DNA of 18,201 nt from a bacterium (GTDB lineage: Bacteria; B130-G9), in contig DATLAJ010000069.1 in the NCBI GenBank assembly GCA_035527515.1, positions 1 through 18,201 of the forward strand, in the 5' to 3' direction. The notes under the pieces were generated by a model. It did no database searches. It worked only from the letters and a program-made list of their open reading frames with translations, and had not been told where the DNA came from. The position numbers and the translations under genes were made by a program. Each line of letters starts with the position of its first letter. The stretch's first letter is position 1. This document shows positions 1 through 5,252 of this stretch, in pieces.

Positions 1-1
1 G

Positions 2-637
2 ATTGGTGACATCCTGGCATACGCGACCTACATTCCGGACATCTCCGGGGCGGTTGCGGGTAATGCTCAGCTGCTCGATGCGATCGAGGCGAAGCTCGAT
101 GCCCAGGACGGCCTGCCCAACGCGATTGGCTACCTGGAATCAAAAATGGACACGATTTCGCCAGAGATTGCTGACATCCTGGCATACGCGACCTACATTC
201 CGGACATCGCCGGGACTGTTGCGGGCAACAGCCAGGCCCTCGGCGCGATCGAGACCAAGATCGATGGCGAGGTTTCGGGTGGTATTGATGACATTAAGTC
301 GTCGGTCTCGACGCTCGACTTCAAGATCGATCAGGTAGAGATGAAGATACTACACGGTCTGCTCGTCGCTGGGGATTATGGTTGCTTGCCCCCAATCATC
401 TTCACGCCCGTCTGTGTCAATCCATACGGCAAGCTTGAGGAGGTTATGTCGTTTGTGAAGATGACATTGGATGACCTGATGGCTATGGGCTATATCCAAT
501 ATGACAGCAGGTCTTGGGCGGCGTGGTATGCTGGTGAGGCGGCTTATCAAGAGGGGCAATGGTTAACCGCTGGTCAGTGCTTCTACACGTCATATCACTA
601 TGCTATGATCGACTGCGGGGCTTGCCAGCAGCAGTAA
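2..637 (+). CDS. 3' part of an unrecognised repeat protein (5' truncated by window edge)
   Basis: The reading frame is open from the first complete codon of the window to a TAA at 635-637, with no start codon before residue 49 of the visible part, so the gene begins outside the window. The visible 211 residues hold two copies of a 55-residue repeat whose first 30 or so residues are nearly identical (core LAYATYIPDI). A heptad-like acidic stretch follows (about residues 85-120). The last 90 residues form a different domain rich in aromatic residues and cysteines (Cys at visible residues 126, 135, 195, 206 and 209), ending in QQQ. No signal peptide or membrane segment is visible in this part. 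I do not recognise the family. The repeats followed by a helical C-terminal domain suggest a structural or surface protein, but that is inference. A perfect hairpin lies 26 nt after the stop. Confidence 0.75.
   Translation: MGDILAYATYIPDISGAVAGNAQLLDAIEAKLDAQDGLPNAIGYLESKMDTISPEIADILAYATYIPDIAGTVAGNSQALGAIETKIDGEVSGGIDDIKSSVSTLDFKIDQVEMKILHGLLVAGDYGCLPPIIFTPVCVNPYGKLEEVMSFVKMTLDDLMAMGYIQYDSRSWAAWYAGEAAYQEGQWLTAGQCFYTSYHYAMIDCGACQQQ
8..337 (+). repeat. Two tandem 165-nt coding repeats
   Basis: Unit 1 starts at 8 and unit 2 at 173, an offset of 165 nt (55 codons) that keeps the frame. The first 36 nt of the two units (8-43 and 173-208) are identical, and similarity stays high to about 100 and 265. 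The second halves of the units have diverged, keeping only a loose helical pattern. Unit 1 reaches almost to the window edge, so more copies may lie upstream. The identity at DNA level suggests recent duplication or gene conversion. Confidence 0.85.
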
Positions 638-663
638 AGGTAGCTGTTTAAGCTGTTAGTTGA

Positions 664-697
664 GAATGCCCGGCGCGCATAGTCGCGCCGGGCATTC
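664..697 (+). terminator. Perfect 14-bp hairpin after the repeat-protein gene
   Basis: GAATGCCCGGCGCG (664-677) is an exact inverted repeat of CGCGCCGGGCATTC (684-697), with a 6-nt loop CATAGT. It starts 26 nt after the stop codon at 637 and ends 36 nt before the next gene. The GC-rich stem and its position fit a transcription terminator. No T-run follows on either strand, so it could instead be a Rho-linked or mRNA-stabilising structure or a dispersed palindromic element. Confidence 0.6.
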
Positions 698-733
698 GCT
701 AGTTCACGTAGATAGGAGAGAGATTCTCTGGAC

Positions 734-1960
734 ATGATCAGGCGTTGGGCGGTTGTTTTGGGTATAGGGGCTTTTGCGTGCCTCGTCGTAGCGTTTGCGG
801 TGCTTTCGTTACAGCCCAAGAGAGATTCTTCAGGTTTAGATGTGCCCATCAAATATGTAACGCCAGAGAAGCACAGGAAGGCCTTGCCTCATCTTGGGGC
901 GAAGTCTGGTCCTCAGAGCTTGGCTCTGGAATCGCTGTCGGTGGAGGAGCTGATCGAGCTGCTCGGCTCGAAGGACAACGAGGTCACAAAGAGAGCTGCA
1001 AGGAAGCTGGAGGGCATGGGCTCTTCGGCGGTCCCAGCGCTCATCAAACGGCTGTCGGAGACTCTCAGCGTGGGCAATGGTTTCAACAAGTTGCGCTGGT
1101 GGTGTGTCAATGCGCTGGGCAGCATCAAGGACAAGCGCGCGACTGACGTTCTGGTGAAGTGTGCGGTCATGGACGGGGACCCTCACGCGAGGTGGCGTTC
1201 GATCTGGGCGCTCAACGTTATCGGTGAGGAGCGTCGGGCTGTACTTCTAAAGGCGTATCTTAAGAGCAGTAATAAGCTAGAACGTTTCAACGCGGCGACC
1301 GCGCTGAGCTCGATGGATATCGACGACGGGGTCAAGGAGATCGAGGAGGCGACCAAGAGCAGCGACATGTGGCTGCGTTGGCAGGCGGTATCAGCGCTTG
1401 GTCGGATCAAGAGCCCGGAGACGCTCGCGGTGCTCAAGGATTGTCTGAAGGACCCAGATGGCAGCATTAGGCAGGAAGCGGCGATGTCGCTTGGTCGGCT
1501 GAAGAACATCAAGGCGGCACCGGCGCTTGTCGAGGCGCTTGTCGATACAAAGGCCGGAGTGAGGTGGCGTGCGGCGCGGTCGCTGGGCCAGCTCGGGGCC
1601 AAGGAAGCCATAGCAGCTCTGGTCAAGCTCTTGGACGACCCAGATGGTTCAGTTCGGGGACAGACGGCGATCGCGCTTGGCGAGCTTGGGTGCAAGGACA
1701 GGAGCGTAGCCAGGAAGGTGATCAATATGTTGTCTGACGCTGACAAGGACGTGCGCAGCAAGGCAGCCGTCGCAATAGGCACAATATGCAGTTCCGACGA
1801 TGTCGAGCCCGTGAACAAGGCCCTTCAGAGCGAGCAGGACGAGCGAGTTAAGCGTAAGCTCGAACGTTCGCTGCGAGCATTGAGGTCCTCCGCCAGAAGA
1901 TCGTCGCTCATGTCAACGATCGATGATAGGCCTTGCTCGGTGATTTCGAGGGCTGCATAA
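734..1960 (+). CDS. Membrane-anchored HEAT-repeat protein
   Basis: The protein has 408 residues. Residues 5-27 form one hydrophobic segment after a short basic N-terminus (MIRRW), so the protein is probably anchored in the inner membrane or exported. Residues about 72-380 are HEAT/PBS-lyase-like repeats of about 31 residues with recurring patterns such as DPDGSIR, AAMSLGRL and ARSLGQLG. At DNA level GACCCAGATGG recurs at 1451 and 1637, 186 nt apart, which is two repeat lengths. HEAT solenoids usually serve as protein-binding scaffolds, and no catalytic residues are evident. The ATG at 734 has an AGGAG at 714-718, 15 nt upstream, which is longer than ideal, but it places the membrane segment at the N-terminus as expected. 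The stop codon directly abuts the ATG of the next gene, so the two are almost surely co-transcribed and translationally coupled. The partner is unknown; the abutting secreted foldase-like protein is the obvious candidate. Confidence 0.85.
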   Translation: MIRRWAVVLGIGAFACLVVAFAVLSLQPKRDSSGLDVPIKYVTPEKHRKALPHLGAKSGPQSLALESLSVEELIELLGSKDNEVTKRAARKLEGMGSSAVPALIKRLSETLSVGNGFNKLRWWCVNALGSIKDKRATDVLVKCAVMDGDPHARWRSIWALNVIGEERRAVLLKAYLKSSNKLERFNAATALSSMDIDDGVKEIEEATKSSDMWLRWQAVSALGRIKSPETLAVLKDCLKDPDGSIRQEAAMSLGRLKNIKAAPALVEALVDTKAGVRWRAARSLGQLGAKEAIAALVKLLDDPDGSVRGQTAIALGELGCKDRSVARKVINMLSDADKDVRSKAAVAIGTICSSDDVEPVNKALQSEQDERVKRKLERSLRALRSSARRSSLMSTIDDRPCSVISRAA

Positions 1961-2866
1961 ATGCTGTTCAGAGATTGTGTTAGGAAGGCCTTCATTATCG
2001 CAGTTTCAATGTTGTTGTGCCTCGCCGCAGCGAATCTGTTCGCCGAAGAGGTGGGCAACAAAAACGGCCCCACGGCTGAGAGTTCGGATAGCGAGAGAGG
2101 CGAGAAGGTGCTGGCCGAGGCTGGTGGCGAGGTCCTTTCTCTTAGCGAGTTCAACAAAAGCCTCGAGCTGCTGGAGTTGCAGGCAAAAGAGGAGCTGACG
2201 CTTGAGAAAAAGAAGGCCCTCGTTGAGAACTGGATACTTACTCGGGTCCTCGCCGCGGAAGCGTTGAAGCGTGGCTTCGCGGAGCGAGATGATGTGAAAT
2301 CGCGCCTCGCGAAGAGCCGTGCGAAGATACTTGCCGAGGAGCTTCTCAGGGAAGAACTGACGAAGATAACGACGACCGAGCAGGACATCAGTGATTACTA
2401 TGAGTCGCATCGGGATGTGTTCACGATCCCCCAGACTGTCCACCTCGGTGTCATCACGTTGAGAACGCAGGCGGCGGCGGCGGCAGTGCTCAAACGGCTT
2501 ACAGGGGGCGAGGACTTCGCGAAAGTCGCCAAGTCCGTTTCCATCGACAAGTATAAGGAGGCGGGCGGCGACGCCGGCATTATCGGGAAGTCAGAGAAGC
2601 TTCCAGAGTATGTAGGGGCTGCGTTTTACCTTCAAGAGGGCAGTTTGAGCGACGTTATCCCGTGCGAGGAGGGCTACTGCATCCTGAAGGCGATGAGCAA
2701 ATCCGCGCCGAAGACTCTGACCTTCTCGGAGCTGAGCCCGAAGCTGAAGGCCATGATTGAGAAGCACGCCTTGAAAGAGAAGCGGGCCAGGGCGATTTCG
2801 CAGCTTCAGACGGAGCTGGAGAAAAAAGTAGGCGTGAGTCGCAACCTGGCTCTGCTGGGGCAGTAG
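1961..2866 (+). CDS. Secreted SurA/parvulin-like protein with degenerate active site
   Basis: The protein has 301 residues. Residues 1-28 look like a Sec signal peptide: basic start, hydrophobic core FIIAVSMLLCLAAANLFA, cleavage after LFA. Residues about 46-150 are a helical SurA_N-like chaperone domain. Residues about 158-252 resemble a PpiC/parvulin rotamase domain, recognisable from GGEDFAKVAK, GGDAGIIGKSEKLPEYVGAAF and EEGYCILKAM. In active parvulins the first strand carries R-H-I-L and the end carries GYH. Here these positions read L-G-V-I and GYC, so both conserved histidines are missing. It is therefore more likely a periplasmic chaperone or peptide-binding protein than an active prolyl isomerase (family knowledge plus inference). 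Its ATG follows the HEAT gene's TAA with no gap, which implies coupled expression. The assignment to the SurA/PrsA superfamily is firm; catalytic activity is doubtful. Confidence 0.85.
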   Translation: MLFRDCVRKAFIIAVSMLLCLAAANLFAEEVGNKNGPTAESSDSERGEKVLAEAGGEVLSLSEFNKSLELLELQAKEELTLEKKKALVENWILTRVLAAEALKRGFAERDDVKSRLAKSRAKILAEELLREELTKITTTEQDISDYYESHRDVFTIPQTVHLGVITLRTQAAAAAVLKRLTGGEDFAKVAKSVSIDKYKEAGGDAGIIGKSEKLPEYVGAAFYLQEGSLSDVIPCEEGYCILKAMSKSAPKTLTFSELSPKLKAMIEKHALKEKRARAISQLQTELEKKVGVSRNLALLGQ

Positions 2867-3281
2867 CAAGAAGGCCGGGGCCTGGGCTGGCCCGTCCCGT
2901 GCAGCGATGTCGGAGTCGCCGGTGGGATGGCTCCTTTCACGAGCGAATGTGCCCGACCAAAAATGCCTCCGCTGGTTCTGGCGACTCGTCCACAAGTCTC
3001 TCAAAAGCCTCAAGCGCCTCCTCAGTCGCTAGTAGCCTCACCGAGCCACGGCGCTGGTCGGGCCTGGGGGCCAAGCTTCACGCTCTGTGGCGCTTCGCCT
3101 TAGATGCTGCTTGTATTCTGACATCCAATGATCGGTCGCGTGTCCAAGGCAAACCTGGGCATCTGTGGTTAAACTCGCCGCGGCAGTGCTCCGATAGTAG
3201 TGACAAGCGTTCACGGCGGCCGCTTCAGATTCAGAATCAGTGTGAGTGATCGGGAGTCCAGAACGTTGGAGGCGCCGGGGG
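2867..3281. other. 415-nt stretch without a convincing intact gene
   Basis: This lies between the 3' end of the parvulin-like gene and the 3' end of the convergent radical SAM gene. A GGGCC/GGCCC stem with a 6-nt loop (2878-2893) follows the parvulin-like gene and could help terminate it, but it is short. A plus-strand open frame at 2899-3249 has an unnatural Ser/Arg-rich composition and no ribosome binding site. The only protein-like piece is the minus-strand fragment at 2937-3041. No tRNA, repeat array or clear promoter was seen. Confidence 0.6.
2937..3041 (-). pseudogene. Possible remnant of a small antitoxin-like gene
   Basis: Read on the minus strand from a GTG at 3041 to a TGA at 2937-2939, this 34-residue frame has natural-looking composition (LATEEALEAFERLVDESPEP). 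The frame stays open further upstream to a TGA near 3078. The pattern of an acidic helix followed by a D-x-S-P-E-P-x turn is reminiscent of the C-terminus of DUF1778/TacA antitoxins, but no ribbon-helix-helix half is readable upstream in any frame and there is no ribosome binding site. If real, it is a decayed 3' end. It may also be chance. Confidence 0.2.
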
Positions 3282-4199
3282 CTATAGGGGTGATTTGTAG
3301 TAGCCGTTGTGAACCCAATAGGATGCGCCTGTTGAGATGCATTTTTTGCAGACGGGTTGCATCCTCGAAGCGTTGATCTCCTCCAGGGTCAAGTCGAAGA
3401 TGCTGCCCAAAACGAACTTCTCGACGTATTTCTCTACAAAACAGCAGGTCAGGACGTTGCAGTGCTCATCAAGCGTCAATATGTCATATTGCGGGCATCG
3501 ATAGGCCTCGGGCATCTTCGCGATGAGGTCCTGCACGTAGAACAACACCAGCTCTTCCGACACTTTTTTCAGCTGTTTGTAGGGCATTGAGCCACACAGG
3601 TAGTCCATTGTCATGTCGAAGCCGTTGAAGAGCGCGTAGTAGGGATATAGCCCAATCTCGTGCTTGAGGCCGAATTCGTGGGCGGGCCTCATCTCGTCGA
3701 GGTTGAATTGGTAGAGGTGAAATGGAATACTGGCTTCCTGATGAAACCCACACTGCCGGAAATTGTCCACCATCGTTACGATGTTGCGCTTGACCGTCTC
3801 GAAATTGAATCCGTGGATTCTGTCATAGGAAGCCTGACTGAAGCCGCACATCGAGAATAGAACCCGTTTCAGATTGACCAAGAGGTCCGGCCGGTCAAAT
3901 GTTATGAGGATCGAGCAGTTGGTGCTGAGGCCGAATTGTACGTTTGTCGTACTCATAAAATGGATTATTTCTTTGAATTGCGGATTTAGGAACGGTTCGC
4001 CCCAGTTATAGAGATCGACCAGAGTGCTTTGGCCGATTATCCCCATTTTGAGCATGTATTCTATGGCTCTTGCGAAGGTCTTAACGTCTATGTGCCCACC
4101 CTTTAGCGGCTTCTTGTTCAGGTTTAGGACGCCTGTCTGACACCACGGGCACCTTGCATTGCATTTGCCTGATATGTCGAAGTAAACAAGATCAAACAT
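3282..4199 (-). CDS. Radical SAM protein with SPASM-like C-terminus
   Basis: The protein has 305 residues. Cys13, Cys17 and Cys20 form the radical SAM CxxxCxxC motif (CNARCPWC) that holds the 4Fe-4S cluster for S-adenosylmethionine cleavage. NWGEP at residues 65-69 is the GGEP-like SAM-binding strand. The C-terminal part has further cysteines at 235, 247, 252, 253, 284 and 287, a SPASM/twitch-like pattern expected to bind one or more auxiliary Fe-S clusters. The start ATG at 4199 has GAGGT six nt upstream on the minus strand. The substrate is unknown: SPASM enzymes include peptide-modifying maturases, sulfatase-activating enzymes and cofactor enzymes, and no precursor peptide, transporter or partner enzyme is adjacent. 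GC content, hand-counted on several 60-nt lines, is about 43-50%, against about 60% in the block to the right, which suggests separate ancestry or transfer. It stands alone on its strand, convergent with the plus-strand genes to its left and divergent from the DUF2442 gene. Confidence 0.9.
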   Translation of the reverse strand: MFDLVYFDISGKCNARCPWCQTGVLNLNKKPLKGGHIDVKTFARAIEYMLKMGIIGQSTLVDLYNWGEPFLNPQFKEIIHFMSTTNVQFGLSTNCSILITFDRPDLLVNLKRVLFSMCGFSQASYDRIHGFNFETVKRNIVTMVDNFRQCGFHQEASIPFHLYQFNLDEMRPAHEFGLKHEIGLYPYYALFNGFDMTMDYLCGSMPYKQLKKVSEELVLFYVQDLIAKMPEAYRCPQYDILTLDEHCNVLTCCFVEKYVEKFVLGSIFDLTLEEINASRMQPVCKKCISTGASYWVHNGYYKSPL

Positions 4200-4492
4200 C
4201 TCAGGACCTCGTGAAACGGGGAATCGATAGCTGCTGGGTTCTCATGCTCAAGCGCTCCTCATCCATTCGGACAATACATTGGCGAATACCGTTACACACA
4301 ACGCGACCAAATCACGTGCTACTACAATTCAGCCCAACAAGCCTAGAATAATATCGGAAATCGCGCCCAAAACATATATGGTTTCCAGCCGGATGGCTTT
4401 TGAGGTTAAGCTTGCGGTGATAACATTCCGATCCTCAGATCGAGTTTCTTGGTAGGCTCTCACACTACATAAGGAGGGCGAGACGTTGGGGA
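4200..4492. other. Divergent intergenic region (293 nt)
   Basis: It separates the 5' ends of the radical SAM gene (minus) and the DUF2442 gene (plus), so promoters for both should lie here. It is comparatively AT-rich (for example 4344-4380). On the minus strand, TTGTGT (near 4300) with TGTATT about 17 nt further is a weak sigma70-like match. TAGAAT at 4344-4349 is a weak plus-strand -10 candidate without a good -35. AAGGAGG at 4471-4477 is a strong ribosome binding sequence, 15 nt before the ATG at 4493. No gene or hairpin was recognised. Confidence 0.5.
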
Positions 4493-4918
4493 ATGGACAT
4501 GCCGCGTGTGAACAATAGGACAGTCGCAAGCGGAGTGATCGATACATTGAATACACTCTCTGGCAAGTCCATTGTTGCGTCGATTCTGAGTGAATGCTGG
4601 GACGATCTGGCCAACGATCTGTTCCCGAAGGACAGGAGGATGAGCGTGCTTGCCGAGCGGGACGTTGACGGGATGAGCACGCAAGCGATTGAAGTGCATG
4701 CTTTGGCGCAAGAAGTCAGATTCACAGATGACGACATGGTCGTGTCCCTTGTTGATGGGCGATCGGTTTGGGTTCCACTGGAGTGGTTTCCGCGTCTGGC
4801 CAAAGCGACTAGAGAGCAATTGGAGAATTACGAGATTCTCGGTGACGGAGAGGGGATACACTGGCCAGACATTGATGAGGATTTAAGCGTCGAAGGGCTG
4901 CTGCGCGGCAGTCACTGA
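4493..4918 (+). CDS. DUF2442 domain protein with N-terminal extension
   Basis: The protein has 141 residues. Residues 75-139 match the DUF2442 family. They show VRFTDDDMVVSLVDGR, then WFPRL (98-102), then the hallmark end GIHWPDIDEDLSVEGLLRG (121-139). DUF2442 proteins are usually about 80-95 residues and are often encoded next to DUF4160 or in toxin-antitoxin-like pairs; their biochemical role is not established. Here about 60 residues precede the domain. They have plausible coding composition but match nothing I know. The ATG at 4493 has AAGGAGG 15 nt upstream. A better-spaced AGGAGG (4634-4639) precedes an in-frame GTG at 4646, which would give a standard 91-residue protein, so the start is uncertain. 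A HicB-like gene follows after 25 nt, presumably in the same transcript. Confidence 0.8.
   Translation: MDMPRVNNRTVASGVIDTLNTLSGKSIVASILSECWDDLANDLFPKDRRMSVLAERDVDGMSTQAIEVHALAQEVRFTDDDMVVSLVDGRSVWVPLEWFPRLAKATREQLENYEILGDGEGIHWPDIDEDLSVEGLLRGSH
4634..4648 (+). promoter_or_regulatory. Internal Shine-Dalgarno and alternative GTG start of the DUF2442 gene
   Basis: A consensus AGGAGG at 4634-4639 lies six nt before the in-frame GTG at 4646-4648. An ATG at 4640 abuts the site and is too close to use it. Initiation at 4646 gives a 91-residue protein that is almost only the DUF2442 domain, the usual family size. The site could be the true start or produce a short second isoform. AGG AGG here also encodes two arginines, so chance cannot be excluded. 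Confidence 0.45.
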
Positions 4919-4943
4919 GTTCACGGCATTAGGCAGAAACAGC

Positions 4944-5156
4944 GTGGGTCCGAGATATGAGATCATCTTCTTCTGGAGCGAGGGGGACGACGCGTTTGTG
5001 GCTGAGGTTCCGGAGCTTGCAGGCTGCATGGCCGACGGCAAAACGCGACAGGAAGCCCTCCTGAATGCCGAGCAGGCCATAAGGGAGTGGATTGAGACCG
5101 CGAAAGAACTCGGCAGACCGATTCCCCAGCCGAAGGGGCGCCTCGCCTACGCATGA
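4944..5156 (+). CDS. HicB-like antitoxin domain protein (no HicA nearby)
   Basis: The protein has 70 residues and starts with GTG; AGGCA lies about 8 nt upstream. It has the HicB/UPF0150 fold pattern: YEIIFFWSEGDDAFVAEVPE, then GCMADGKTRQEALLNAEQAI, then REWIETAKELGRPIPQP. In classical HicAB modules HicB neutralises the small double-stranded-RNA-binding-fold RNase HicA and often carries a C-terminal DNA-binding domain. This protein ends right after the HicB fold, so it has no separate DNA-binding domain. HicA is absent: the upstream neighbour is the DUF2442 gene and the downstream neighbour is convergent. It may be a solitary HicB, or DUF2442 may be its partner (inference). Confidence 0.85.
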   Translation: MGPRYEIIFFWSEGDDAFVAEVPELAGCMADGKTRQEALLNAEQAIREWIETAKELGRPIPQPKGRLAYA

Positions 5157-5198
5157 GCGGAACGGCGATAGGGCACAATAGCTAAGGCGAGCAATTGA

Positions 5199-5216
5199 GG
5201 CGCATGCTTTAGCGCC
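5199..5216. terminator. Small hairpin between convergent genes
   Basis: GGCGC (5199-5203) pairs with GCGCC (5212-5216) around an 8-nt loop. It lies 42 nt after the HicB-like gene, in the gap where that gene and the acyl-CoA synthetase gene converge. The stem is short and no T-run follows on either strand, so a terminator role is only suggested by position. Confidence 0.3.
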
Positions 5217-5223
5217 CGATGGT

Positions 5224-5243
5224 AGCGGGACAACACACCCGCT
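5224..5243. terminator. Hairpin at the 3' end of the acyl-CoA synthetase gene
   Basis: AGCGGG (5224-5229) pairs with CCCGCT (5238-5243), with an 8-nt loop. It begins 9 nt past the stop of the minus-strand synthetase gene and ends the convergent gap. No T-run is present. It may act as a two-way terminator together with the hairpin at 5199-5216, or be part of a dispersed palindromic repeat. Confidence 0.4.
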
Positions 5244-5252
5244 CTACTGGGA

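Noticed and set aside
2899-3249. 116-codon plus-strand open frame in the gap after the parvulin-like gene
   Set aside because: Ser/Arg-rich, no ribosome binding site, no recognisable motif, and it overlaps a more protein-like minus-strand fragment.
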